This document shows positions 54,889 through 63,519 of a DNA stretch of 64,000 nucleotides, one piece after another. The stretch's first letter is position 1, and each line of letters begins with the position of its first letter. The position numbers and the translations under genes were made by a program. The DNA lies in NCBI GenBank assembly GCA_027451745.1, contig DAIDIP010000012.1, forward strand, positions 41,216 to 105,215. The letters run 5' to 3'. The notes under the pieces were generated by a model. The model was not told the DNA's origin. It searched no databases and worked only from the letters and a program-made list of their open reading frames with translations. The DNA comes from Candidatus Melainabacteria bacterium. GTDB taxonomy: Bacteria; Cyanobacteriota; Vampirovibrionia; Obscuribacterales; Obscuribacteraceae.

Positions 54889-56601
54889 TTAAATCTGAGC
54901 CCCAGAAATTAGTGTTTCAGTGGAAATAAGTCCGACATCATGCAAAAGTTGTGCTTGAGCTATATTGAAATCCACAATAGCTTGTGCTTTATTTATTTGA
55001 GCCTGAGTAAGATCTCTTTGAGCATTGAGTACATCAATGTTCAATCCTATGCCGGCTTCCATTCGTTTCTTAGCTATTTTGAGCTCTTCTTCTGCAGCAG
55101 CGTTTTGGATAGTGCTGTGTTCTATCCTTTTGTCGGCTGCTAAAATTTGATCATATGCGCTGCGTACTTGTTCAAAAACATTTTGAAATACTTGTTTTGC
55201 TTGTATTGCTGATTGTCTTGCTTGCCAGCGTGCACCTTGAATATTGGCTAGATCCGTTGTGCCAAGCGCCCCTAAAGTCCAGTTGATTGAAAAGTTTAAA
55301 GCAAATATAGAACTTAAAGCGCCTAGTGCAGGGGAGGCGCCAACACCAAAAACATTGCCGGCAAGATTTACTTTGGGCTGTAACGGAGCCGCTGCAGCTA
55401 TAATGGCGCGCTTAGTTGCCAGTCTCAATTCTTCGTATTGCTTAAGTTCAGGTCTATTATCAACGGCGATTTTAAGCAAGTCAGTTATTGGTACTGTCTG
55501 AGAAATTAGTCTTGCTTTATTTAAATTTGTTTGTTTAGAAACAAGATCTTGGGAAAAGCTGGTATTCATAATATTTGCTAATTGTATTGCTGAATGCCGT
55601 CTTGCTTGTTGTTGGTCAACCAAGTTTTGTTCGTCACTTGCAAGTTGAGCTTGTGATTGTAAAACATCTAAACCAGTAGCGAGCCCATTCTTCTCTTGTG
55701 AGCTATTAATACGTACCTGCTCAGCAGAGATTGCTACGGCTCTTGTACGAGTGACAAGGAACGACTCGTTCAAAACTAATTCGTAATATCGTTTGGTAGT
55801 ATCAAGCAGTACGTCGTTAATATTCCCTTTAAGGGCTGCCCGCGCTGCTCTCAAACGGTGCTTTTGTTCAAGCATAGAAAAAAGAACTTTGCCACCTTGA
55901 TAGGCATGATAAGTAAAGCCTGCTGAAAGTAATTGCACACTGGAAGGTACTTTAATTGAGCTTGCAGGACCAAAGCTAGAAGCGGTAGACGAAATAGTAG
56001 ATGTGCCCAGTAATGAGGCTGGAAAACTACCATGTAAACCAACCAAATTATAGCCAGAGTTAATATCAGGCAAAAAGCGAGAAGCTGCAGCTAAGAAAGA
56101 ATACTTTTGGATGCGGAGTTGAGAGAAGCTGTTTGCTATATCCAGGTTTTGACCAAGCGCTGCTTTGAGAGTTTCTTCTAAACCAATACCCTCAATATAT
56201 TGGGCGTCCATCGAAAATGGATTTAGATTTTCTTGAATCGAAACCAGGGCTTTCAAAGGCGGGCGAATTACAGTTACCGATTCTTTTTCTAGACTACTGG
56301 GTGGAAGTTGTTCTGGTTGAATTGTTGTTACAGGTGTTTCAACTGCTCGCACATCCTCGCTTCCTATTGGTTTAACTGTTTGAGAAGATTCTGTTTCTAA
56401 AATATAACGTGCAGGATGTTTGTCTTGTGGACTAGGAACTTTAGTCTGTAGAGGTTTATTCCATTGAGAAATAGCAGACGCACTATCTTTAGCCATATTT
56501 GAGATGGCAAATGCTTGCTGAACATCGTTGACCATATAAATTGTAATCATACAAAGACTTAGAACGATCTTTGTTGAGTGTTTAGGGGCAGAAATATACA
56601 T
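54889..56601 (-). CDS. tolC: TolC-family outer membrane efflux protein
   Basis: Outer-membrane exit duct of a tripartite pump. The 570-residue protein has a leader, a Pro/Glu/Thr-rich region to about residue 120, then two OEP repeats. Examples are LEETLKAALGQNLDIANSFSQL, AEQVRINSSQEKNGLATGLDVLQSQAQLASDEQ, and the second half ending EEELKIAKKRMEAGIGLNIDVLNAQRDLTQAQINKAQAIVDFNIAQAQL. It lies 31 nt downstream of the emrA-like gene on the same strand, completing an EmrAB-TolC type system. Confidence 0.92.
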   Translation of the reverse strand: MYISAPKHSTKIVLSLCMITIYMVNDVQQAFAISNMAKDSASAISQWNKPLQTKVPSPQDKHPARYILETESSQTVKPIGSEDVRAVETPVTTIQPEQLPPSSLEKESVTVIRPPLKALVSIQENLNPFSMDAQYIEGIGLEETLKAALGQNLDIANSFSQLRIQKYSFLAAASRFLPDINSGYNLVGLHGSFPASLLGTSTISSTASSFGPASSIKVPSSVQLLSAGFTYHAYQGGKVLFSMLEQKHRLRAARAALKGNINDVLLDTTKRYYELVLNESFLVTRTRAVAISAEQVRINSSQEKNGLATGLDVLQSQAQLASDEQNLVDQQQARRHSAIQLANIMNTSFSQDLVSKQTNLNKARLISQTVPITDLLKIAVDNRPELKQYEELRLATKRAIIAAAAPLQPKVNLAGNVFGVGASPALGALSSIFALNFSINWTLGALGTTDLANIQGARWQARQSAIQAKQVFQNVFEQVRSAYDQILAADKRIEHSTIQNAAAEEELKIAKKRMEAGIGLNIDVLNAQRDLTQAQINKAQAIVDFNIAQAQLLHDVGLISTETLISGAQI

Positions 56602-56632
56602 AGATACCTACGATCGACAAACTTGTTAGTGA

Positions 56633-57970
56633 CTATTGAATGTGTACTTCTGGTAATACAGACATACCTGGAGTAAGCAGGGCTTTGTAATCTTTAATGC
56701 TATCTGTGTCAAAAACAATTTTTACCGGGATGCGTTGAACAACTTTGGTGAAATTGCCCGAGGCATTATCTGGTGGCAGTAAAGCAAATTGCGCCCCAGA
56801 AGCAGGTGCTATTGAATCAACTTTGCCCTGAAAATGTTTTGCCGGAAAAGCGTCAATTGTAATGTCGACTTTTTGTCCTACTCGCATTTTTTCTAATTGT
56901 GTTTCTTTAAAATTAGCAACAACCCATTTTTCATCCGACACAACACTCATTAGAGCTTGTCCGCGTTCTATTTGTTGACCTGTTTCTACAGATTTGTGCC
57001 CAATTGTTCCACTAGTGGGCGCTATAACATTGGTATAAGAAAGTTGAAGCAAGGCATTTTTGTATTGACCCTCTGCTTGTTTGGCAGCAGCTTCTTCAAC
57101 TGAAACTTTATGTATGCTTGCTTCTGTTTGTGCAGTTGCAGCGTCAGCATGTTTTATAGTACTTTGTACGCGCACTAGCGATGCTTGAGCATCTGCCAAA
57201 GCTTGTTGAAATTCACTTACTCTTGAAAGAGCTTGATTATAATTTTCTTGAGCTGCTTTGAGATTAGCTTCCGCAACTTGTTTGTTTTGGCGAGCCGTTT
57301 CAAAACTTTGTACAGTTACTGCTCGATCTTTTACTAAAGATTCATATCTGTTAAAATCAGCCACTGCTCTGGAAAATTCTGCTTCTCTTTGTTGAACCTG
57401 GGCTTGGGCTATATGTACTCCAGCCCTGGCTCCATCTAACGAGAATTGAGCCTTATTTATTTGAGCATGGGCACTAACAATGCCATAAGAAGCTTCTAAT
57501 TGACGCGCATCCGCAGTTTTGGAATTATAGATAATATTAGATTGTGCTTCTAAGGCTTGCTTCTCGGCTTTTACAGCCGCTGCTTTAGCAATATCGGCGC
57601 TAATCTGGTAATCACGTGGATCGATTTTTACCAATAATTGTTCGGCCTTCACATGTTGATTATCTTTTACTGTAACATCTGTTACTGTACCTGCAATACG
57701 TGAACTCAGCTGATGAATATGTCCGGCGATAAATGCATCATCAGTTGTTTGAATAGATGATGCGTGTAACCACCACGCTGTACCGCCAGCAAGTATTAAA
57801 CCGCCAGCAAGAATAATTAAACTAATACGCAAAATATCTTTGGGACTTCTTTTGCTCTTTACTTGTTTGTTGTTGGTAGAGCTGGTGCCTGCATTCGTTT
57901 TTGAACGTAAATCTATTTCTACCGCAATCGCGCTAGATGCTTCATTTTCTAATTGTGCGGTTGATTGCAT
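56633..57970 (-). CDS. emrA: EmrA/HlyD-family membrane fusion protein
   Basis: Periplasmic adaptor linking the inner membrane transporter to the outer membrane duct. The 445-residue protein has a cytoplasmic tail, a membrane helix (IILAGGLILAGGTAWWL) and the biotinyl-lipoyl region (TDDAFIAGHIHQLSSRIAGTVTDVTVKDNQHV). A long coiled-coil hairpin of Ala/Gln/Glu follows, then APTSGTIGHKSVETGQQIERGQ with the beta-barrel VDITIDAFP. It has its own promoter and operator at 58019-58055, and the Shine-Dalgarno AAGGGAA lies about 9 nt upstream of the ATG. Confidence 0.92.
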   Translation of the reverse strand: MQSTAQLENEASSAIAVEIDLRSKTNAGTSSTNNKQVKSKRSPKDILRISLIILAGGLILAGGTAWWLHASSIQTTDDAFIAGHIHQLSSRIAGTVTDVTVKDNQHVKAEQLLVKIDPRDYQISADIAKAAAVKAEKQALEAQSNIIYNSKTADARQLEASYGIVSAHAQINKAQFSLDGARAGVHIAQAQVQQREAEFSRAVADFNRYESLVKDRAVTVQSFETARQNKQVAEANLKAAQENYNQALSRVSEFQQALADAQASLVRVQSTIKHADAATAQTEASIHKVSVEEAAAKQAEGQYKNALLQLSYTNVIAPTSGTIGHKSVETGQQIERGQALMSVVSDEKWVVANFKETQLEKMRVGQKVDITIDAFPAKHFQGKVDSIAPASGAQFALLPPDNASGNFTKVVQRIPVKIVFDTDSIKDYKALLTPGMSVLPEVHIQ

Positions 57971-58018
57971 AACAATTGTTCCCTTAGCAAAAAAGAGGGC
58001 AATAAAATACTAGAGCTA

Positions 58019-58055
58019 TTATTATTGACTGGATTCGTATTTAAGTCAATAATAA
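58019..58055 (-). promoter_or_regulatory. Promoter and inverted-repeat operator of emrA-tolC
   Basis: TTATTATTGACT at 58019-58030 and AGTCAATAATAA at 58044-58055 are perfect inverted repeats. On the minus strand they form a promoter: -35 TTGACT (58049-58044), 17 bp, -10 AATAAT (58026-58021), so transcription begins near 58014, 44 nt before the emrA ATG. The half-site and the spacing of the core (TTATTGAC-N15-GTCAATAA) match the site before tetR. A TetR-type repressor would cover both boxes. Confidence 0.65.
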
Positions 58056-58074
58056 ACTATCTTAATATAACTCG

Positions 58075-59664
58075 TCAGTGCAATTCTACGGGCGCTTTGG
58101 CTTTTCCAGAAGTTAACAAAAGACAAAATGGTACTGTGCACAAAGTAAAAATAGCTAATAGCCAGGCAATATCTGCATATGAAAGAACAGTCGATTGTGT
58201 ATTTACTACACCGGATAACATGCTAAGAGCTCGACTATATGCATCAGCAGGTGACCAGCCATTTTGTTGAAACATATGTTGCATTTGAGAAAGGCGATTC
58301 ATGGCTTCTGTGCCATAGGGGGTTATTTTTTCAACCAAAACTGCTCTGTGAAAATCTGCTCGCCGAGTCAAAATTGTTGCTAATGTGGCAATACCAACAC
58401 TTCCGCCCAGAGTTCTCACCAGACTCAGTAGTGATGCAGCAGTTTGAATGTCTTCTGTTGGACAGTCACCAACAGCAGCTAAAGTAAGCGGTAAAAAAAC
58501 TAAAACTACCCCAAAGCCCCGCATAAGACTGGAGACCATAAAATTATCCCAACCCCAGCTTAGCGTTAGTGGCGCTAAGAAAAAATTAGACGCACCGAGC
58601 AAAATAGTTCCTACAGCCACATAAATGCGCGCATCAACTTTATTTGCTGTAGCTCCAACTATAGGAAACATTATGCCAGTAATGAGTGCGCTTGGAACCT
58701 GCAAAAGACCTGCTTGATAGGCACTGTAGCCAAGCATTATTTGAGCAAAACTTGGCAAAACATAACTGACGCCATACATAACAAAGCCAATCACAGCTTG
58801 AAAAAATAGACCGATAGATACAGAGCGATAGCGCAATATTTTTAAGTCGACCGCAGGTTCTTTAGTCCTGAGCTCGTGAAACAAGAATAATACAAAACCA
58901 ACAACAGCAGCCACTGAGCACCATACTATTGTTTTGCATGAAAACCAGTCATCATCTTGTCCTTTTTCTAATACATATTGAAACGAACCGAGCATTACAC
59001 TGAGCGTTAGGATGCCCAGGCTATCTATGCTTATTTTTTCAGCATTAGCAGATTTAGCTTCGTCACGAGGTAAATACAGCTGGCACAAAAGCATAGATAT
59101 AAGGCCAATGGGTAGATTGATAAAGAAAATCCATCGCCAATCATAATTGTCTGTGAGCCAACCTCCAAGAGTAGGTCCAACTACCGGCCCTACAATTACG
59201 CAAATACCAAATATGCCCTGAACTATACCTTGTTTTGCCGGTGGAAAACTTTCAAAAAGAAAAGCTTGTGCTTTTGCTAGCAAACCACCACCAAATAGCC
59301 CTTGTAAAATTCTAGCCAATACAAGGGTAATTAAATTAGGCGCCAATCCACATGCCATAGAAGCAACTGTGAAACCTATGACAGAAAAAATAAAATACGA
59401 TTTTTTGCCAAACATTTTTCCTAGCATTACAGCCAGAGGCATTGTAATTACATTGGCAATCGCATATGACGTAACAACCCATGCTGCTTCACTCGTGGTA
59501 GCACCAAGATTTCCTTGAATATGGGGCAGGGCAACATTTGTAATGCTGCTGTCAATAACTTCCATAAGAGCCGACATGGCTACGCCAATTAATAGCATCC
59601 ATCTTACTATTTCGCCATTTTTGTCGACTTGCTTTTGTAATTCTTCTTGAAAAAAAGTTGCCAT
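58075..59664 (-). CDS. emrB: DHA2-family (EmrB-like) multidrug transporter
   Basis: Proton-driven inner membrane exporter of the major facilitator superfamily with about 14 helices, 529 residues. Typical DHA2 features are MEVIDSSITNVALPHIQGNLGAT in helix 1, AWVVTSYAIANVI, and GPTLGGWLTDNYDWRWIFFINLPIG (motif C and the following loop). The partner adaptor and TolC genes follow on the same strand. It is separated from emrA by 104 nt containing the operator, so emrB goes with tetR and emrA-tolC has a second promoter. Confidence 0.94.
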   Translation of the reverse strand: MATFFQEELQKQVDKNGEIVRWMLLIGVAMSALMEVIDSSITNVALPHIQGNLGATTSEAAWVVTSYAIANVITMPLAVMLGKMFGKKSYFIFSVIGFTVASMACGLAPNLITLVLARILQGLFGGGLLAKAQAFLFESFPPAKQGIVQGIFGICVIVGPVVGPTLGGWLTDNYDWRWIFFINLPIGLISMLLCQLYLPRDEAKSANAEKISIDSLGILTLSVMLGSFQYVLEKGQDDDWFSCKTIVWCSVAAVVGFVLFLFHELRTKEPAVDLKILRYRSVSIGLFFQAVIGFVMYGVSYVLPSFAQIMLGYSAYQAGLLQVPSALITGIMFPIVGATANKVDARIYVAVGTILLGASNFFLAPLTLSWGWDNFMVSSLMRGFGVVLVFLPLTLAAVGDCPTEDIQTAASLLSLVRTLGGSVGIATLATILTRRADFHRAVLVEKITPYGTEAMNRLSQMQHMFQQNGWSPADAYSRALSMLSGVVNTQSTVLSYADIAWLLAIFTLCTVPFCLLLTSGKAKAPVELH

Positions 59665-59735
59665 AATTCTCCCAGCGTATTAATGCTCAAGCTGACGCCA
59701 CAAGAATGGCGCGCCGATTTTTCTTGTTGTTCCTT

Positions 59736-60359
59736 TTAGTAGTCGGCTTTTTTGAGCCCTGATATAAGCGTTTTAATTAGTACCGTCGCTCGTTTAGACA
59801 AATCTGCTTTGGTAATTTTTGATGTTGTTTCAAAATAGTTGTTGTAATAGGGTGGAAATAATGCTGATGTTCCCATCATCAAAGCTAGTGCTACATCTTC
59901 GTTGGCTTTGCTTTTAGAAATTTCGCCAGCTGCTGCTGCTTTGACTAAAAGTTTTAGTATTAAAGCGCGCTTTCTGGCAAAAAAATCAGAACAGCGGCTT
60001 TTCATTTGAATAGAAGTATGAAGCAAAGCTTCTGGAGTGTGAATATCACGCGTTACGATGTCGAAAACCATAGTTACAGACTCTTCCATCATTTCTTGAA
60101 GAGTCTTAAGCGGTGAGCGAGAACTGCTTTCAACTTTCTTTTCCATGAATTCATGCATGCGTTGGGCGTGTCTTCTTAAAATGGTTATTAAAATTTCTTC
60201 TTTTGTAGGAAAATCTAAATAGATAGAACCTTTACCAATATTCAAATGGCGAGCAATGTCTTCTACGCTCGTGCGTTCATAACCATAACGAGCAAATAAT
60301 TCATCGGCGGCTTCGATAATAAGCTCTATTCTATTTTCTATTGCTTTTGGTCTAGCCAT
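59736..60359 (-). CDS. TetR-family repressor of the efflux genes
   Basis: The 207-residue protein has the N-terminal TetR DNA-binding domain: IIEAADELFARYGYERTSVEDIARHLNIGKGSIYLDFPTKEEIL (HTH about 24-60). A helical ligand-binding C-terminal domain of normal size follows. It lies 71 nt upstream of emrB and is probably transcribed with it. Two inverted repeats of the same kind, one overlapping its own promoter and one overlapping that of emrA, are the candidate operators. The ligand is likely a pump substrate but cannot be named. Confidence 0.88.
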   Translation of the reverse strand: MARPKAIENRIELIIEAADELFARYGYERTSVEDIARHLNIGKGSIYLDFPTKEEILITILRRHAQRMHEFMEKKVESSSRSPLKTLQEMMEESVTMVFDIVTRDIHTPEALLHTSIQMKSRCSDFFARKRALILKLLVKAAAAGEISKSKANEDVALALMMGTSALFPPYYNNYFETTSKITKADLSKRATVLIKTLISGLKKADY

Positions 60360-60436
60360 AAGAACCCCATATTCTTAATATAGCAAAGTATACCCTTCAG
60401 ATTCATACAGTAAAGAGTTTGTTTCACTAGCGAACT

Positions 60437-60471
60437 AATTATTGACCAAAACCGACGATTAGTCAATAATT
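60437..60471. promoter_or_regulatory. Inverted-repeat operator with divergent promoters at tetR
   Basis: AATTATTGAC at 60437-60446 and GTCAATAATT at 60462-60471 form a perfect 10-bp inverted repeat with a 15-nt spacer. By symmetry both strands carry a promoter. Minus: TTGACT (60466-60461), 17 bp, AATAAT (60443-60438), driving tetR. Plus: TTGACC (60442-60447), 17 bp, AATAAT (60465-60470), pointing at the small gene at 60535. The same core and spacing recurs at 58019-58055. Both spacers have CG at positions 7-8. Confidence 0.65.
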
Positions 60472-60534
60472 GATGAGGATAAAAGATATATAGTCACATT
60501 ACGGTATTCAATATATATGTATATGGGGGTAGCC

Positions 60535-60969
60535 ATGGATTCAACAGTTTTGCCTACTATTGCCGGGTCTGTTGCTTCGGGGCTAACCTCTATTGCTTTT
60601 TCCTTTTTTGGGCAGAAAGTTTTTAATAGCAAAAGAGAACAGTCCAAGCTTTTAGCTAGCCGCGAACGTTTGTATTCTCAATTTATCAAAGAAGTGGCAG
60701 CAGTTTATACTAATTCACTTGATGGGGCTCCTCAAAAGGCCTCCTCATTGGTCCCTGTATATTCTTTAGTTAATCAAATGAGACTGGTTAGTACCAACAA
60801 AGTTGTGCAGGCAGCTGAAAAGGTTACTGAAGAAATTTTAGATTCATTTGACCGTCCAATAATGACTATTCAAGAAATACGCAAAATTACTAAAGAGCGA
60901 AATTCTTGGCCAATGCGTGAGTTTACTGAAGCATGCCGTTTGGAACGCCAAGATGGATCCTGTCTTTAA
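60535..60969 (+). CDS. Small protein with N-terminal hydrophobic segment, unknown function
   Basis: The 144-residue product begins MDSTVLPTIAGSVASGLTSIAFSFFGQKV, a hydrophobic or amphipathic helix. A basic helical region follows (NSKREQSKLLASRERLYSQFIKEVAAVYTNSL), then a helical C-terminus. The form resembles small membrane-anchored helical proteins, but I do not recognise a family. The start is uncertain: ATGs at 60517, 60523 and 60535 are in frame, and the G-rich run just before 60535 favours the last. It is divergent from tetR and shares its symmetric promoter-operator, so it may be regulated with the pump. Confidence 0.55.
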   Translation: MDSTVLPTIAGSVASGLTSIAFSFFGQKVFNSKREQSKLLASRERLYSQFIKEVAAVYTNSLDGAPQKASSLVPVYSLVNQMRLVSTNKVVQAAEKVTEEILDSFDRPIMTIQEIRKITKERNSWPMREFTEACRLERQDGSCL

Positions 60970-61043
60970 AATGTCCTAAGAAATTCATTAGAGGCAAGAA
61001 TTTATAAGCTATTATGATGATTCGGCTCGGAGGCAATCCATTC

Positions 61044-62129
61044 ATGGCACATTTGCTTGAACCTTTAACGATTCGCAGTGTAACTTTGCGCAATCGCATT
61101 TGTGTATCGCCCATGTGTATGTATTCGTCAGAAGATGGACATGCCACGGATTGGCATTTTGTTCATCTTGGTTCGCGCGCAATCGGTGGCGCGGCACTTA
61201 TCCTTGCTGAAGCCACAGCAGTTGAATCACGTGGAAGAATATCTCCACAAGATGCTGGCTTATGGACAGATTCTCAGATCGCCCCACTAGTGAAAATTAC
61301 CCAGTTTATATCACAATGCGGAGGTGTGCCGGGAATTCAACTTGCTCATGCTGGCAGAAAAGCGAGCACTTATCGTCCCTGGGAAAGAGGTAATAGTCCT
61401 GCTGTACCGCTTGACCAAGGAGGATGGCAGCCTGTAGCACCAAGCGTGGTGCCTTTTGATAAAGATTATTCTATACCGTGTGAACTTACTGTTGATGAAA
61501 TTAGAGGCATTCAGCAAAAATTTTTAGAAGCAACAGAGCGAAGTTTAAAAGCTGGTTTTAAGTGGCTTGAACTGCATGCAGCACACGGCTATCTATGTCA
61601 TAGTTTTCAATCTCCTATTTCAAACAAAAGAACAGACCAATATGGCGTTAGCTTCGAAAATCGTATTCGTTTCACAGTTGAAACAGCCAAATCAATGAGA
61701 GAACTTTGGCCAAAAGATTTGCCAATGAGTACTAGGCTTTCTTGTACTGACTGGTATGAAGGTGGTTGGACACTAGACGAATCGGTTGAATTAGCAAAGA
61801 AGTTAAAAGAAATTGGCATCGATTTAATAGACTGCAGTTCAGGTGCTGGCACACCCCTTGCTAAAATGAAAATAGGCGCAAGTTATCAAGTGCCTTTTGC
61901 TGACGCTATAAAACATAGAGCGAAAATCATGACAGGTGCTGTTGGTATGATTACCGAGCCAATGCAGGCAGATGCCATAATCCGCAACGAGCAAGCTGAT
62001 GTAGTGTTTTTAGCCAGAGAACTTCTTAGAAATCCATATTGGCCAGTACATGCAGCCAGATCTTTGCACCAAGCGGATAAACTGCGGCTGCCTGATCCAT
62101 ATCAATATGCGGCCTATCCAAAAGGATAA
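61044..62129 (+). CDS. Old yellow enzyme-family NADH:flavin oxidoreductase (YqjM-like)
   Basis: FMN-dependent ene-reductase that reduces activated double bonds. The 361-residue protein has LLEPLTIRSVTLRNRICVSPMCMYSSEDG with the YqjM-type cysteine, GVPGIQLAHAGRKAS, LHAAHGYLCHSFQSPISNKRTDQYG (catalytic-type residues and substrate loop) and the FMN-phosphate part AKIMTGAVGMIT. I start it at the ATG at 61044 because GGAGG lies 10 nt upstream; an ATG at 61014 would add ten atypical residues. The natural substrate is unknown. It ends 10 nt before the mlaE start. Confidence 0.92.
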   Translation: MAHLLEPLTIRSVTLRNRICVSPMCMYSSEDGHATDWHFVHLGSRAIGGAALILAEATAVESRGRISPQDAGLWTDSQIAPLVKITQFISQCGGVPGIQLAHAGRKASTYRPWERGNSPAVPLDQGGWQPVAPSVVPFDKDYSIPCELTVDEIRGIQQKFLEATERSLKAGFKWLELHAAHGYLCHSFQSPISNKRTDQYGVSFENRIRFTVETAKSMRELWPKDLPMSTRLSCTDWYEGGWTLDESVELAKKLKEIGIDLIDCSSGAGTPLAKMKIGASYQVPFADAIKHRAKIMTGAVGMITEPMQADAIIRNEQADVVFLARELLRNPYWPVHAARSLHQADKLRLPDPYQYAAYPKG

Positions 62130-62139
62130 TGAGGTTGTA

Positions 62140-62889
62140 ATGAGATTTCCTGGTGCAGAGATTTTTGAATGGCTTGCTCCGTTGGGGCAGTCAGTAAAAT
62201 TGATTACTGGAGCGTTTAGCCTGCAATCATTTAAAAATTTGTCCTAGTCCGAGGTTCGTCGCCAATGTTGGTGGATGGGACCCAGTTCATTTTATTTTGT
62301 TTCTTTGTCAGCCGTAGTTGTAGCTATATCTTTACTGATTCAATGTGTAGTTGAATTGCAAAAGTATAAAATGCATGATCTAGCCGGCGCCATTATATCT
62401 GTGGGACTGTTAAGAGAAGTCGGACCATTAACAGTAGGATTAGCATGGAATGCTAAAGTAGCCGCTCGAATAAGTGAAGAAGGACTAACATCTTCTACAA
62501 ATGGAAATCGTCTTGATTTTGCTCGGAATTTTATTTTGCCCCGCTATTTAGCTGCCTTATTCATGTCCTTTCCTTTGGTTTCATATGGCTTGGTTATAGG
62601 TTTTGTAACGGCAGCATTATTTGCTCCTGTCTTAAGCGTTAGTACAACTAATGATTTTCTTGATTCTGCTCAACGTGCCATTCAAAATAAGGATATTGCT
62701 ACATACTTTATCAAGCTGGTTTTGGTTTTTCCGTTTCTAGCAGTGTTTGCCGGTTCGGTAAGTGCAATCACCGGCGAAAAATCACCTGCTAGAGTGGCCG
62801 CCCAGGCAGTTACAATGACTTTTGCTTCTGGATTTGTGGCAAATCTTTTTGTGACAACAATGATGTATTACAAATATTTTCCACGTTAA
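62140..62889 (+). pseudogene. mlaE: MlaE-like lipid ABC transporter permease interrupted by an in-frame TAG
   Basis: Permease of the Mla/MCE phospholipid transport system in the inner membrane. The frame from the ATG at 62140 (GAGG 6 nt upstream) reads FEWLAPLGQSVKLITGAFS and stops at TAG (62245-62247). The same frame continues SEVRRQCWWMGPSSFYFVSLSAVVVAISLLIQ and on through the complete permease (GLLREVGPLTVGLAWNAKVAARI, AAQAVTMTFASGFVANLFVTTMMYY). No frameshift is involved. It may be a nonsense mutation, a sequencing error or readthrough; a restart at the ATG at 62275 would lose the N-terminal helix. mlaD follows after 14 nt. No MlaF ATPase is in view. Confidence 0.7.
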
Positions 62890-62903
62890 AACAAGGAGCT
62901 AAA

Positions 62904-63353
62904 TTGGAAGAGTCCAATAGATCAAATATAGTTGCCGATGGATCACTAGGTATATTTACCACAGTAGCCATAATTCTTTTGTTATGGGGACTTTGTTGGC
63001 TAAAAAATTACTACCCGTTTTATTCCAAGCAACATATAAATGTAATGTTTGGGAATGTCGGTGGTCTGCATGCCAGTGCACTAGTTTTTGTGGATGGTAT
63101 AAAAGCTGGTACGGTGGAAAAAGTTACTTGGAAAAGTAATAATCAAGTTCTTGTTCGTTTGCGCATTACTCATCCAGACATAATTATTCCTTTTGGTGCT
63201 CGCTTTAATATTTTGGCTAATGGAATTATAGGAGCAAGATATGTAGATATAACTTTGCCTGAACAGCCAGATGCTACTCAAAAGCCAATTGACGACACAA
63301 CTATTGTGCAAGGAGAATCTGCCTTGCGTCCTGAGCTTGGATTATGCATATAG
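62904..63353 (+). CDS. mlaD: MlaD/MCE-domain substrate-binding protein, probably truncated
   Basis: The product is anchored by one helix (GIFTTVAIILLLWGLCWL) and carries an MCE domain: INVMFGNVGGLHASALVFVDGIKAGTVEKV, then FGARFNILANGIIGARYVDITLPE. This is the lipid-carrying part of the transport system. The start is a TTG at 62904, with AAGGAG 6 nt before it. After GESALRPELGL the frame ends within two residues (149 in all). Family members usually continue for another helix after this motif. An IS1380-like transposase lies just beyond, so the end was probably lost to the insertion. Confidence 0.8.
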   Translation: MEESNRSNIVADGSLGIFTTVAIILLLWGLCWLKNYYPFYSKQHINVMFGNVGGLHASALVFVDGIKAGTVEKVTWKSNNQVLVRLRITHPDIIIPFGARFNILANGIIGARYVDITLPEQPDATQKPIDDTTIVQGESALRPELGLCI

Positions 63354-63519
63354 ATAGTGAAGTTGCGCAAACAGGGACCGGGAGCGGCACGTAGCAACTA
63401 TCGATCGATCAACATAATAAAAAACATAGCTAAAGTGGCTATTCATGAGGGCAGCACAAATAGCCATTGCTCATAAAGACGAGCAAGGACATACTGATTA
63501 TTTGAGCGGAACTGCTCCA

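Noticed and set aside
62050..62247. Separate small gene ending at 62247
   Set aside because: Its second half is the N-terminus of mlaE; the first half overlaps the end of the ene-reductase in another frame.
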